From: Microbacterium hydrocarbonoxydans
GTDB taxonomy: Bacteria; Actinomycetota; Actinomycetes; Actinomycetales; Microbacteriaceae
NCBI RefSeq assembly: GCF_000956475.1
Contig: NZ_JYJB01000007.1
Coordinates: forward strand, 124,001 to 188,000
Direction of reading: 5' to 3'
DNA length: 64,000 nucleotides
The notes below the pieces were generated by a model. That model was given only the letters and a program-made list of their open reading frames with translations. It did not search any database and was not told the DNA's origin. Position numbers and translations under genes: made by a program. Position 1 is the first letter of the stretch. Each line of letters starts with the position of its first letter. Shown piece by piece: positions 1 through 8,861 of this stretch.

Positions 1-1
1 C

Positions 2-451
2 ATCTCGCTCAGCGTGCTGATCTACACGCTCGTGCTCGTGCCGACGAGCATCCTCGCCGGATGGTGGTCCGATCGGATCGGGAAGCGCAAGGTCTTCGTC
101 TGGAGCTCGACCGCCCTGTTCGCACTGGGGACGGTCGCGCTGATCTTCGTGCAGGACGTGCCGACGTTCTTCATCCTGGAGGCGCTCATGGGAATCGCCT
201 ACGGCATCTACGTCGGCGTCGACCTCGCGCTCGTGGTCGACGTGCTTCCGAACCCCGACGACTCGGGCAAGGATCTCGGCGTGTTCAACATGGCCAACGC
301 CCTTCCGCAGACCTTCGCTCCCGCGATCGGCGGGATCATCGTCTACATCGGCAGCGCGAACGGCAGCAATTACGCGCTCTGGTTCTCGATCTGCGGGGTC
401 TTGGCGCTGATCGGCGCGCTGGTCATCTTCCCGATCAAGAAGGTGAAGTGA
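2..451 (+). CDS. MFS transporter, C-terminal part (5' end outside window)
   Basis: The reading frame is open from the first bases of the window, so this is the last ~149 residues of a longer gene. It shows four to five strongly hydrophobic helices separated by short basic loops (for example WWSDRIGKRKVF), which is the loop 8-9 signature region of major facilitator superfamily carriers. The tail ends in a short basic cytoplasmic sequence (PIKKVK). The substrate cannot be told from this half; sequence such as the AxxGIYVGVDLALV helix recalls sugar/glycoside symporters or drug:H+ antiporters. A strong hairpin follows the stop codon. The next gene downstream is a TetR regulator on the same strand. 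Confident of superfamily only. Confidence 0.85.
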   Translation: MSLSVLIYTLVLVPTSILAGWWSDRIGKRKVFVWSSTALFALGTVALIFVQDVPTFFILEALMGIAYGIYVGVDLALVVDVLPNPDDSGKDLGVFNMANALPQTFAPAIGGIIVYIGSANGSNYALWFSICGVLALIGALVIFPIKKVK

Positions 452-467
452 GCGCCTGACACAGACC

Positions 468-501
468 GGGCGGCCGGATCCTCGGGGGACTCCGGCCGCC
501 C
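468..501 (+). terminator. hairpin terminator after MFS gene
   Basis: A perfect 11-bp inverted repeat (GGGCGGCCGGA at 468-478, its complement at 491-501) with a 12-base loop sits 17 bases after the MFS stop codon. There is no T-tract, as is usual for actinobacterial terminators. Confidence 0.65.
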
Positions 502-562
502 CACCGCCGGCATCCGTCTCGAGGGAGCGTTCTCACCACGAATTGGTATATCTCCTAGACTT

Positions 563-1180
563 ATGCCGATGACTCGTCGGGGGCAGTACGCGAAGGGCGC
601 CGCGAAGCGGGAGGAGATCCTCTCGGTGGCGCTCGACGTCGTGGCCGAATTCGGATGCCGCAGCGCATCGAACCGCGAGATCGCTCGCCGCGTCGGGCTC
701 ACCCAGCCCGGGCTCATGCATTACTTCGGTTCGCGCGAAGAGCTCTACATGGCCGTGCTCAAGGCCCGAGACGCCCGCGACGTCGCAGAGCACTGGGTCG
801 GCAAGCCGAACTTCGAGGGATTCCTCGACGTGATCGAGCACAACACGCGCGTGCCCGGTCTCGTGCAGCTGTACGTCGAGTTCTCGGCGGAGGCGAGCAT
901 CGGCAAGCATCCGGCCCACGAGTACTTCGTCGAACGCTACGCCTGGGCGCGTGACCTCTCGGTGCAGTCCATCAGGACCGCGCAGGAGAGCGGCGAATTC
1001 GGCCCGAACATCGACGCCGAGGTGATCGCCGACATCATCGTGGCCACCGCCGACGGTCTGCAGCAGCAGTGGCTGCTCGACCGCTCGATCGACATGGTCG
1101 CACGCCTGCGCGCCGTGTGGAACGGCGTCGCCGCGCTCTCGCATCTCGGCCCGACCGCTGGCGGCCCCTCCGACGGCTGA
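563..1180 (+). CDS. TetR/AcrR family transcriptional regulator
   Basis: A 205-residue protein with a TetR N-terminal DNA-binding domain at about residues 13-60: the helix-turn-helix reads ASNREIARRVGLTQPGLMHYF and is followed by the family's typical YFGSREELYMAVL segment. The remaining ~140 residues are an all-helical ligand-binding and dimerisation domain without recognisable specificity. Start ATG 563 is chosen because it begins just before the conserved basic arm (RRGQYAKGAAKREEIL); a second ATG lies 6 bases on. No Shine-Dalgarno sequence is visible ahead of it. It lies downstream of the MFS gene in the same direction but beyond that gene's terminator, so it probably has its own promoter and may control that transporter. 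Confidence 0.9.
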   Translation: MPMTRRGQYAKGAAKREEILSVALDVVAEFGCRSASNREIARRVGLTQPGLMHYFGSREELYMAVLKARDARDVAEHWVGKPNFEGFLDVIEHNTRVPGLVQLYVEFSAEASIGKHPAHEYFVERYAWARDLSVQSIRTAQESGEFGPNIDAEVIADIIVATADGLQQQWLLDRSIDMVARLRAVWNGVAALSHLGPTAGGPSDG

Positions 1181-1231
1181 CCTGCCGTCGGGCCCCGCCC
1201 GAGACTGTCACCAGCAATAGAGGGAGCCCTG

Positions 1232-1561
1232 ATGGAGGATCGGCGCAGCGAGCGAACACTGCCTGGCGACTACCTCGTGGGAATTCACCTTCTCATCTCG
1301 GTTGCTTCCGCGATCGTCATCTGGGCGAGGATCCTCGAGATCGCCGGATGCGCAGAAAACGAGTGCGACTATCCACTGGTCGGATCATCGACCCGGACAT
1401 TCTGGTGGATGGACTTCCTTGTCTTCATCGTCGCCTTCGGGTTGTACATGTTCCTCAGAACTCGAATTCGACGGTCCTGGATCATCCCGGCCAGTGGCGG
1501 TGCCCTCGCCCTGATCGGATTCCTCATCGCCAACAGCGTGCTGAGTGGTGCACTGAGTTGA
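1232..1561 (+). CDS. small hypothetical membrane protein
   Basis: A 109-residue protein with three predicted membrane segments (about residues 13-33, 60-80 and 84-105). A loop between the first two holds two cysteines (CAENEC) that would be well placed for a disulfide on the outer face. A good ribosome-binding site (GAGGGAG) lies upstream of ATG 1232. I do not recognise a family. GC at third positions is a little lower than in its neighbours. The 236 bases after it, up to the next gene, hold no supported feature. Confidence 0.7.
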   Translation: MEDRRSERTLPGDYLVGIHLLISVASAIVIWARILEIAGCAENECDYPLVGSSTRTFWWMDFLVFIVAFGLYMFLRTRIRRSWIIPASGGALALIGFLIANSVLSGALS

Positions 1562-1797
1562 CCTTCACCACGTCCGTCTCGATCGGCGTGGCCCGCTGAC
1601 CCTCGGCAAGGCGTGCAGATGCACCTGTCATCAGGGCGTCGAACCGCGACCCGGTTCGGGACGTCGGCAAGGCGGCGGGATGTCGGCGTCGTGGTGGCGG
1701 GCCGAGGCACGGGAACCGCGTTGAGGGATTCAGCCTCGCGTGTCAGGATGAGCGCATCCGGCTTCAGAGAAGCCGTCCGTGGTGTGAGGGAGCGAAC

Positions 1798-2853
1798 ATG
1801 CAGCTGGCGATGGTGGGACTCGGACGGATGGGCGCGAACATCGTGCGGCGCCTCATGCGGGACGGGCATGAATGCGTGGTCTACGACGTGAATCCGGACG
1901 CCGTCGCGACGCTCGTCGCCGAGGGTGCGTCCGGTGCCGACAGCTACGCCGATCTCGCGGCCAAGCTGCAGACGCCGCGCGTCGTGTGGCTCATGGTGCC
2001 GGCATCCATCACCGGTCAGGTCGCCGACGAGGTCGCTGCCGTGCTCGACCGCGGCGACATCATCATCGACGGCGGCAACTCGAACTACCGCGACGACGTG
2101 CGCCGCGCCGCGGCGCTGCGCGAGCGCGGCATCGAGTTCGTCGACGTCGGCACCAGCGGTGGGGTGTTCGGTCTCGACCGCGGCTACTGCCTGATGGTCG
2201 GCGGATCGGATGCCGCGGTGCAGCACCTCGAGCCGATCCTGCGCACGATCGCCCCCGGGGTGGGTGAGATCGAGCGCACTCCCGGCCGTGACGGCGAGCT
2301 CGCCCCCGAAGAGCAGGGTTACCTGCACTGCGGGCCGTCGGGAGCCGGGCACTTCGTGAAGATGGTGCACAACGGCATCGAGTACGGCATCATGGCCGCG
2401 ATCGCCGAGGGGCTGAACCTGCTCGAGAACGCCGACGCCGGGGTGCGCGAAGCCGAGCACTCGGCCGAGATCGCCCCGCTCGAGGAGCCGGAGTTCTACC
2501 AGTTCCCGATCGACACCGCGAAGGTCGCCGAGCTGTGGCGCCGCGGATCGGTCGTGTCGTCCTGGCTGCTCGACCTCACGGCGGCCGCGCTGCACTCCAA
2601 CCCGCGTCTCGACGGGCTGGCCGGCCGCGTCTCGGACTCGGGGGAGGGTCGCTGGACGGTCAAGGCGGCGGTCGATGTCGGGGTGCCCGTGCCGGTGCTG
2701 GCGGCCTCGCTCTTCGAGCGCTTCGCCTCGCGCGACGAGGACCGCTTCGCCAACCAGGTGCTCTCGGCGATGCGTCTGCAGTTCGGCGGGCACCAGGAGC
2801 GCCCGGCCGGCGATGTCCTCGAGGCGGGCGGTCGAAAGGTCGACGAAGGCTGA
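1798..2853 (+). CDS. gnd: 6-phosphogluconate dehydrogenase, decarboxylating (short NAD-type)
   Basis: Oxidises 6-phosphogluconate to ribulose-5-phosphate and CO2 in the cytoplasm. The Rossmann fold starts at once (GLGRMGANIVRRLM, residues 6-19) and is followed by GGNSNYRDD, the substrate-binding GTSGGVFGLDRGYCLMVGG segment and the catalytic-lysine helix (HFVKMVHNGIEYG, about residues 183-195). At 351 residues it belongs to the short GndA/YqeC-like class rather than the ~470-residue NADP enzyme; the acidic residue after beta2 (YDVNPDAV) fits NAD preference. The ATG is preceded by GAGGGAGC. It stands alone, with a long palindrome after it. An alternative is a related beta-hydroxyacid dehydrogenase, but the GGNSNY and KMVHNGIEYG motifs make 6PGDH very likely. 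Confidence 0.9.
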   Translation: MQLAMVGLGRMGANIVRRLMRDGHECVVYDVNPDAVATLVAEGASGADSYADLAAKLQTPRVVWLMVPASITGQVADEVAAVLDRGDIIIDGGNSNYRDDVRRAAALRERGIEFVDVGTSGGVFGLDRGYCLMVGGSDAAVQHLEPILRTIAPGVGEIERTPGRDGELAPEEQGYLHCGPSGAGHFVKMVHNGIEYGIMAAIAEGLNLLENADAGVREAEHSAEIAPLEEPEFYQFPIDTAKVAELWRRGSVVSSWLLDLTAAALHSNPRLDGLAGRVSDSGEGRWTVKAAVDVGVPVPVLAASLFERFASRDEDRFANQVLSAMRLQFGGHQERPAGDVLEAGGRKVDEG

Positions 2854-2903
2854 GTCGCCGGCGCGCGTCGTGCAGGCTCCCGCGGGGCCCGTCTGCACTG
2901 GAC

Positions 2904-2970
2904 GTCGGCCCAGAATACGGATGTCGGTCGAGAATGCCCTTCTCGGCCGACATTCGTATTCCGAGCCGAC
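2904..2970. repeat. 67-bp imperfect palindrome (family 1)
   Basis: Two 31-base arms (2904-2934 and 2940-2970) pair with four mismatches around the 5-base loop TGCCC, 50 bases after the 6PGDH stop. A related element with the same arm logic lies at 49052-49136 (shared pattern GTCGGCYCAGAA at the outer part of the left arm, GGTCGA at the inner part). It may act as a terminator, but it is much longer than needed for that. There is nothing else supported in 2854-3152. Confidence 0.7.
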
Positions 2971-3152
2971 ATCCGTCATCGAGCGACCGCTCAAAAACTT
3001 GACGCGTTAAGGTTTTCGCGGAAGACTCGGAGCCGCGCCGTCCCCATGAGGCTGTGGGGGCGGCGTCGGCTCCGAGCGCAGGTACCCGCCTGCTTCGGGG
3101 TCGCACCTCGTCACACAGCCGTGGCGAGCCGTCCGCTGAAGGAGTCATCACC

Positions 3153-4100
3153 ATGCACCGCAGAACAGTCCGCATCGTCGTCGTCGCCGCAGCCCTCGTC
3201 GCCGCGACGACGCTCACGGGGCTCTCGGCATCCGCCGCCCCGGCCGTCGACGTCCACGCCGGCAAGGACAGATCCGACAAGAACGCCCTGGTCATCTACC
3301 TGACCCGGCACGGCCGCACGATCCTCAACACGACCGATACGGTGCAGGGCTGGGCGGACTCGCCCCTCCTCGTCGGCACGCAGGAAGCCGCGACCGCACC
3401 CGTCGCGAAGGTCGATGAGGGGCGCCCGCTCGCCTTTGCGGTCGGCGCGAACCTCGAGTCGGCCGTCGGCTCGTTCGACGCCGTGTACTCCGCCGACGGG
3501 AAGCGCCACTTCGAGACCGCGACCTACATGCTCGCGGGTGCGGAGGAGGCCAAGCTCGCCGTCGCCCAGGATTGGCGTCTGCGCGAGATCAACTTCGGTC
3601 AGTACGAGGGCAAGGAGAACAAGGAGCTGTGGTCGGCCGCGGTCGAGCACCTCGGCTACACGATCGACCACGCCGCCGCTCCGACGGCCCCCGCCGACGC
3701 CAGTGGCCAGAACGGCGGCTGGCAGACCATGCAGGGAATCGCCATCACGCAGCACGGTCTCTACGACATGATGGCGGCCGTGAAGGCTGTCGCCGACGCA
3801 CCGCAGCTGGGCCTTCCCGCCGAGGACTGCGCCGACGTGAACGCCCGCATGACCGAGGCGCTCACCGAGATCGCTCAGAAGGCGAAGAAGAAGCACGACG
3901 ACACCGTGCTCGTCGTATCGAGCGGACTGTCGATCAGCTGCTTCGCGGGCGCTCCCGACATGCGCACCGTCGACGGCGGCATCCCCGCCATGCCTCCGAC
4001 CGGTGTCCCGAACCTCGGCGTGACCAAGCTCGTCTACAAGGACGGCGTGTTCACGGTCGACGGCGCCGTGGGCTCGAAGGCGTACTACCCGCAGGGCTGA
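3153..4100 (+). CDS. secreted histidine phosphatase family protein
   Basis: A 315-residue protein with a Sec signal peptide (basic start, hydrophobic core about residues 7-25, Ala-rich cleavage near residue 29) followed by a histidine phosphatase (phosphoglycerate mutase-like) domain. The RHG motif is at residues 52-54 (YLTRHGRT); the second conserved part reads YSADGKRHFETA, where classical members have S..xRAxqTA, and the acidic/His-containing later segments are present (REINFGQYEG). Start ATG 3153 is preferred over an upstream in-frame ATG because GAAGGAG (3138-3144) sits 8 bases ahead and the signal peptide begins directly. It probably removes phosphate from an unknown extracellular substrate. 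It ends in front of a cluster of CCTCCCGA repeats. Confidence 0.88.
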   Translation: MHRRTVRIVVVAAALVAATTLTGLSASAAPAVDVHAGKDRSDKNALVIYLTRHGRTILNTTDTVQGWADSPLLVGTQEAATAPVAKVDEGRPLAFAVGANLESAVGSFDAVYSADGKRHFETATYMLAGAEEAKLAVAQDWRLREINFGQYEGKENKELWSAAVEHLGYTIDHAAAPTAPADASGQNGGWQTMQGIAITQHGLYDMMAAVKAVADAPQLGLPAEDCADVNARMTEALTEIAQKAKKKHDDTVLVVSSGLSISCFAGAPDMRTVDGGIPAMPPTGVPNLGVTKLVYKDGVFTVDGAVGSKAYYPQG

Positions 4101-4110
4101 GCCTGCGCCT

Positions 4111-4208
4111 CCTCCCGAACGTTCGACGCGTGTTCGGGAGGACTTCGCACGTTCGGGAGGGGCTTCGGATGCTGAGGCTCCTCCCGAGCGCGGGTTCTCC
4201 TCCCGAGC
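4111..4208. repeat. cluster of CCTCCCGA(A/G)C arms (possible bidirectional terminator)
   Basis: In the gap between two convergent genes the 10-mer CCTCCCGAAC (4111-4120) pairs with GTTCGGGAGG at 4132-4141; a second GTTCGGGAGG is at 4151-4160, and CCTCCCGAGC follows at 4180-4189 and 4199-4208. Several alternative hairpins can form on either strand. Confidence 0.6.
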
Positions 4209-4218
4209 GCGGTCGCGG

Positions 4219-5823
4219 TCAGACCGCCGTGTGCGTCGCCACCCCGTTCACGAGCGTGAGCAGCACGCGTGTGCGCAGCAGCTCCTCCGGCGAGCACGTG
4301 AGCGGGTCACGATCGACCAGAGCGAGGTCCGCCGCCCCGCCGACGACCAGCGCGCCGCCCTCGGATCCGATCGAGCGGTGCGCGTGCGTCGTGTATCCCT
4401 CGAGTGCCTCGGTCGCCGTGAGGCCCTGAGCGGCGCCTACCGGGGCTGATCCCGGCACTGCCACGGAACGGCGCTGCTGAGCATCCGCCATGATCTCCCA
4501 CGGGTCGAATGCGGCCACCGGCCAGTCCGAGCCGAGCGCCAGGACGGCCCCGCTCCGCCGTACGTCGGCCGTGCGCCATGCGCGCGCAGCGCGCTGCGGA
4601 CCCAGGCGGCGCGACCAGTCGTCGCTGCCGTCTGCGCGCACGTGATGGGTGCAGTGCGTGGGCTGCATGCTCGCCATGATTCCACTGCGCCCGATCACGG
4701 CGATCACATCGTCCTCGGCCGATTCGATGTGCTCGATTCGGTGCGGCACGCCGCCGGAGGGCAGGGCGGCGAGGGTCTCGGCGGCGAAGCGGATGCCGCG
4801 GTCGCCGATCGCATGCGTCGCTGTCGGCACGCCCTCGTGGTCGAACTGGCGGATGCGCTCGGCGTAGGCCTCTGCCGGCACCCAAGCTGACGAGGTGCCC
4901 TCGCCTTCGGAGTCGGGGCGCGAGAGCCAGGCGGTGCCGCCCTCGACGGTGCCGTCGATGAAGAACTTCACTCCTTCGACGCGGTATCGGCGGCCGCCGT
5001 GACCCTGCAGGGCGATCAGTTCGGCGATCTCGGCATCCGTCGTCTGCGGGGTGACCCAGGGCGAGATCCGCAGCCGCACCGGCAGTTCGCCCTCGCCCTC
5101 GATCGCGGCGAGCAGATCGAGCGCATCGTCGTCCTGCAGGTCCATGACGTGCGCCGCGGTGATGCCGACCGCGGCCATGTCCTGCAGCAGCCCGCGCAGC
5201 TGCGCCACGCGATCGGCGAAGCCGTGCGCGGGAAGCTCCTTCTCGACGATCTCCATGGTGGGGAACTCGATCAGGTGGCCGGTGAGATTGCCGTCGGCGT
5301 CACCGGCGGCGCCGGATCCGTCTGCGTGCGTGATCGGGGCGTCGATGCCGGCTCGGGCGAGAGCGGATGCCGAGGCGATGCCGGAGTGGGCGTCGAACAT
5401 CTTGATGTACGCGGGGCGGTCGGCACCGAGCACCTCGTGCAGGGCCGCGTTGTCGATCGGCCGGCCCTCGAACGCGGTGGGGTCGAGGCCCCACGCGAGG
5501 AACCATTCCTCTTCCTCCTGCTCCGCGCGCCCGCGCTCGAGCGCAGCGAGCAGCTCGGCGTAGGTGTGCACGTTCGTGAGCGAGAGTCCGCGGACGATGC
5601 CGAGGCTGTAGATCGGGTGGCTGTGCGCGTCGACCAGCCCCGGGATGATCGTCGCGTCCGGACGCGTGATGAGTTCGGTTGCGGGGCCCGCGAGCGGCAG
5701 AACCTGAGCGCGGGTGCCGATCGCCGTGATCCGGCCGGCGGTGATGGCCACGGCATCCGCTCCGTCCGGGGCCTGGGGAGAGAGCGTCCGCACCTGAGCC
5801 CCGACGACGATCGTGTCGACCAC
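4219..5823 (-). CDS. amidohydrolase family protein (YtcJ/amidohydrolase 3 type)
   Basis: A 534-residue metal-dependent hydrolase of the amidohydrolase superfamily, with the usual small N-terminal beta part and a TIM barrel. Metal-binding and catalytic motifs seen are VDAHSHP (His 67 and 69), HAIGDRG, RIEHIE and the C-terminal catalytic Asp in LGSDWPV. It most resembles the YtcJ group, whose substrates are mostly unknown N-acyl or amide compounds. GTG 5823 lies 2 bases after the stop codon of the amino-acid permease upstream, whose last codons supply a GGAG ribosome-binding site, so the two are translated as a pair. The permease probably imports the substrate or the cell uses the hydrolysis product. 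Strong for family, weak for substrate. Confidence 0.9.
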   Translation of the reverse strand: MVDTIVVGAQVRTLSPQAPDGADAVAITAGRITAIGTRAQVLPLAGPATELITRPDATIIPGLVDAHSHPIYSLGIVRGLSLTNVHTYAELLAALERGRAEQEEEEWFLAWGLDPTAFEGRPIDNAALHEVLGADRPAYIKMFDAHSGIASASALARAGIDAPITHADGSGAAGDADGNLTGHLIEFPTMEIVEKELPAHGFADRVAQLRGLLQDMAAVGITAAHVMDLQDDDALDLLAAIEGEGELPVRLRISPWVTPQTTDAEIAELIALQGHGGRRYRVEGVKFFIDGTVEGGTAWLSRPDSEGEGTSSAWVPAEAYAERIRQFDHEGVPTATHAIGDRGIRFAAETLAALPSGGVPHRIEHIESAEDDVIAVIGRSGIMASMQPTHCTHHVRADGSDDWSRRLGPQRAARAWRTADVRRSGAVLALGSDWPVAAFDPWEIMADAQQRRSVAVPGSAPVGAAQGLTATEALEGYTTHAHRSIGSEGGALVVGGAADLALVDRDPLTCSPEELLRTRVLLTLVNGVATHTAV

Positions 5824-5825
5824 GC

Positions 5826-7199
5826 TCACTCCTTCAGGTCGAGGGTCGGCGTCGGACGACGGAAGAACCGTGTGACGATGAGCAGCAGCACGAAGCCCAC
5901 CGCGAGCCACGAGAGGCCAACGACGAACGTCATGCCGGAAAGGTTCGTCCACAGCCAGATTGTGAGCGCGAAGCCGATGCCGGGGAGCACGAGGTTGTTC
6001 ACGGCATCCCAGCCGCTGCGCTCGCCGCGGTCGACGAAGTAGTGCTTGATGGTCGACAGGTTCACGCACGAGAAGGCGATCAGGGCGCCGAAGCTGATCA
6101 TGTTCGACATGGTCAGCAGGTCGGCGAAGAGGGCGTAGAGCGATACGGCAGAGACGATGAGGATCGGCACAACGGGCGTGCCGAAGCGCTTGCTCAGCCG
6201 CCCGAAGACCGCCCGAGGCAGCACGCCGTCGCGACCCATCGCGAACAGGATGCGGGCCACGGAGGCCTGCGAGGTGAGCGCGGAGCCGATGCTGCCCGCG
6301 ATGAACCCGGCGATGAACAGCGTCGACACCCATGGCAGCCCGAACGAGGCGACGACCTCGATGCTCGCGGTGTCGGCCGACTCGAAGGCGTTCGACGGGT
6401 ACGCGATCTGTGCGAGGTAGGTGAGCAGGATGAACAGCAGACCGGCGCCGATCGTGACGATCATGATCGCGCGCGGCACTGTGCGGCGGGAGTCCTTCGC
6501 TTCTTCAGCGAGCGTCGATACCGAGTCGAAGCCCAGGAACGACAGGCACAGGATCGCGGCGCCCTGGAACAGCGGCAGGATGCTGCCGACCGTGCCGTCG
6601 CCGGTGAACGGCACGAGCGGGTCGACGCCCTGGCCGCTTGCCGCGCCGATCGACAGCGCCACGAAGGCGATGACGAACACGGCCTGCACCGCGATCACGA
6701 CGAAGTTCGCTCGTGCGACCGAGACGATGCCGACCACGTTCAGTACCGTGACGACGGCGATAGCCGCGACGATCCAGATCCAGGTGGGCACCCCGGGGAA
6801 GGACGCACCCATGTAGAGCCCGATGATGAGGTAGTTGATCATCGGCAGGAACAGGTAGTCGAGCAGCAGCGCCCAGCCGGCGAGGAAGCCGAGCGCTCCG
6901 CCGAAGGACTGCTGCGTGTAGACGTACGCGGATCCGGAGTACGGGTAGGCGACCGACATGCGCGCGTAGGAGCGGGCCGTGAACACCATCGCGACGAGAG
7001 TGATGATGTAGGTCGCGGCGACGCGACCGCCCGTGAGCTGCGTGACGATGCCGTACGTCGTGAAGGCCGTGAGCGGCACCATGTAGACCAGGCCGAACAG
7101 CACGAGCGAGGGGACGCCGAGCACGCGCTTGAAGCGGCCCTCGGTGACTTGGGCCGTGAGCTCGGTCGGGGCGACCAGGGATTCGTCGGGCTGAGACAT
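5826..7199 (-). CDS. APC superfamily amino acid permease
   Basis: A 457-residue integral membrane protein with about 12 hydrophobic segments and the APC signature at its start (GVPSLVLFGLVYMVPLTAF and later YPYSGSAYVYTQQSFGG). It should import an amino acid, amine or similar solute by proton symport. Start ATG 7199 is chosen because the hydrophobic core begins ~28 residues later and AGGAG precedes it; the frame stays open further upstream without family sequence. It is co-transcribed with the amidohydrolase (2-base gap) and follows a LacI-family gene, which probably senses the imported compound. A central LacI-type half-symmetric site lies in its leader (7276-7287). Confidence 0.92.
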   Translation of the reverse strand: MSQPDESLVAPTELTAQVTEGRFKRVLGVPSLVLFGLVYMVPLTAFTTYGIVTQLTGGRVAATYIITLVAMVFTARSYARMSVAYPYSGSAYVYTQQSFGGALGFLAGWALLLDYLFLPMINYLIIGLYMGASFPGVPTWIWIVAAIAVVTVLNVVGIVSVARANFVVIAVQAVFVIAFVALSIGAASGQGVDPLVPFTGDGTVGSILPLFQGAAILCLSFLGFDSVSTLAEEAKDSRRTVPRAIMIVTIGAGLLFILLTYLAQIAYPSNAFESADTASIEVVASFGLPWVSTLFIAGFIAGSIGSALTSQASVARILFAMGRDGVLPRAVFGRLSKRFGTPVVPILIVSAVSLYALFADLLTMSNMISFGALIAFSCVNLSTIKHYFVDRGERSGWDAVNNLVLPGIGFALTIWLWTNLSGMTFVVGLSWLAVGFVLLLIVTRFFRRPTPTLDLKE

Positions 7200-7275
7200 G
7201 TGCGCTCCTGAGTTGAGGGGTGACGTCGTCGTCACGGGTGCGCCGGATTCGGGTTCGGCGTGCTGACAGAGTAGC

Positions 7276-7287
7276 AATATCGATAAA
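7276..7287 (-). promoter_or_regulatory. candidate LacI-type operator in the permease leader
   Basis: AATATCGATAAA is a near-palindrome with the central CG typical of LacI-family operators, in the only AT-rich part of the 137-base gap between the LacI gene and the permease. Weak evidence taken alone. Confidence 0.35.
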
Positions 7288-7336
7288 GCAAGCACAAGAG
7301 GTTTCTCGGTTGCCGGGGCGAGCCCTGGGCGGCGAC

Positions 7337-8356
7337 TCAGTCGGCGCCGAGCGTGGAGGCTCGGAACTGCACGGTGATCGGCACGACCTCGATGATCGGG
7401 GCCGCGGCGTCTCCGGCATCCGCCTCGATCACCGCGAGGGCCGCGCGCACGCAGCGACGTCCGAACTCGCGCGCGTGCAGGTCGATCGCGGTGATCGACG
7501 GCTGCGCGAGCGACAGCACCTCGGAGTCGACGAGCGCTGCGACGAGCAGGTCATCGCCGACACGGCGACCGAGCTGCTGCGCGCTCGTGACCACGCTGAG
7601 CACCGTGCCGTCGGACACGGCGACGATCGCATCGACGGGCTGGTCGCCGTCGCCGGCCACGAGCTCGGCGACCGCGGCATGGATGATCTCGGGCGGGGCA
7701 GGGTGCGCGACCTCGGATATGCGCGGTCGGATGCCGTGCTCGGCGCACCACGATTCGAACGCCGCCCGGACCGTGAGCGCCCAATGGCCGCGGAGTTCGG
7801 GGAACAGCATCGCCGGATGACGGATGCCGCGCTCGAGCAGGTGGTCCATGAGCTCGCGCACCGCTGGGTCGTGCGCGCTGGTGACGGAGGCGCGCGGCTC
7901 GGGGAGTCCGCTCGGAACCGGTTCGCCCGTGATGACGGGAAGGCGCCCAGCGAGGAGGGTGTGCACCTCGGGGTCGTTGAGATCCGGATCGAGCAGGATG
8001 ATCGCGTCAGCCGGAAGCTGGTCCGCGCGGTCGCCGCTCTGCTCGGTCGGCAGCAGGATGACCGTCATCCCGGCCTCGTTCGCCTCCTCGACGATGCCGA
8101 AAGTCGCCTCCATGTAGTACGACATCGCCGTGCTGTCGGGAGGCAGACGGAGTGCGAGCATGCCCGTGCGGGAGCCCTTCAAGTGGCGCGCGACGGTGTT
8201 CGGTCGATAGCCGAGTTCATCGGCCACCTCGCGCACGCGACGGCGCATCTCGTCGGAGACCCGGCCGCGTCCGGTGATCGCGAACGATGCCGTCGAGCGG
8301 GACACGCCGAGCCTGTCGGCGATGTCCTGCAGGGTCACCGCCCGGTCGCGTCGCAT
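7337..8356 (-). CDS. LacI family transcriptional regulator
   Basis: A 339-residue repressor with an N-terminal LacI helix-turn-helix (residues 8-28, TLQDIADRLGVSRSTASFAI), hinge helix near residues 50-60 (RPNTVARHLKG) and a periplasmic-binding-protein-like sensor domain. Position 3 of the recognition helix block (VSRSTASF) departs from the common VSxxTVSR, so operator preference may differ from sugar repressors. ATG 8356 places the HTH at the usual distance. It lies directly upstream of the permease/amidohydrolase pair on the same strand, suggesting control of that pair and possibly of itself; ligand unknown. Confidence 0.92.
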   Translation of the reverse strand: MRRDRAVTLQDIADRLGVSRSTASFAITGRGRVSDEMRRRVREVADELGYRPNTVARHLKGSRTGMLALRLPPDSTAMSYYMEATFGIVEEANEAGMTVILLPTEQSGDRADQLPADAIILLDPDLNDPEVHTLLAGRLPVITGEPVPSGLPEPRASVTSAHDPAVRELMDHLLERGIRHPAMLFPELRGHWALTVRAAFESWCAEHGIRPRISEVAHPAPPEIIHAAVAELVAGDGDQPVDAIVAVSDGTVLSVVTSAQQLGRRVGDDLLVAALVDSEVLSLAQPSITAIDLHAREFGRRCVRAALAVIEADAGDAAAPIIEVVPITVQFRASTLGAD

Positions 8357-8388
8357 GTCTCGAATGTACCGCGCGCGGAGGAGGGCGG

Positions 8389-8739
8389 TCAGCGGCCGAG
8401 CTTCTCCGCGCAGGCCACGCAGTGGGTCGCGAAGGGACGCACCTCGAGCCGCGCGATCGGGATCGGCCGGCCGCAAACCGCGCAGACGCCGTAGGTTCCC
8501 GCGTCCAGGCGGGCGAGAGCGTCTTCGACCTGGCGGAGTTCGGATGCCGCGGCATCCGCGAGCGCCGACAGACGCGACCATTCCGACGACAGCGTGACGC
8601 CCTCCGGGTCGTGCTCGTCGTCGTCGTTCGAGCCCTCCCGATCGTGCACGAGTTCGTCGAGCACGACCGCGGACGAGGCGACTCGGGCCGCCGCCTGCAC
8701 CCGCAGGCGCTCGAGGAGTGCGCGCACGTCGTCGGTCAT
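8389..8739 (-). CDS. TraR/DksA family zinc-finger protein
   Basis: A 116-residue protein with a long helical N-terminal two thirds (likely coiled coil, residues 1-80) followed by a C4-type TraR/DksA zinc finger, seen as CAVC and CVAC separated by 20 residues (about 86-109), with the family segment GTYGVCAVCGRPIPIARLE. Actinobacterial members are usually short proteins of uncertain role that may bind the RNA polymerase secondary channel. It lies 32 bases upstream of the LacI gene on the same strand and diverges from the alpha-glucosidase. Confidence 0.88.
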   Translation of the reverse strand: MTDDVRALLERLRVQAAARVASSAVVLDELVHDREGSNDDDEHDPEGVTLSSEWSRLSALADAAASELRQVEDALARLDAGTYGVCAVCGRPIPIARLEVRPFATHCVACAEKLGR

Positions 8740-8861
8740 GGCGACACACTACGCGCGGCATCCGACGTCCGGCCCGGGAGAAGTCAAGGCGGGTCGGAGT
8801 CCGCGCCGACTGGCGTAGCGTGGAAGGCCCGCATCCGCAGAATCCCGAACGAGGAGGCGTT

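Noticed and set aside
1369..2994. Long minus-strand frame opposite the 6PGDH gene
   Set aside because: Overlaps a certain 6PGDH gene completely and has random Arg-rich composition.
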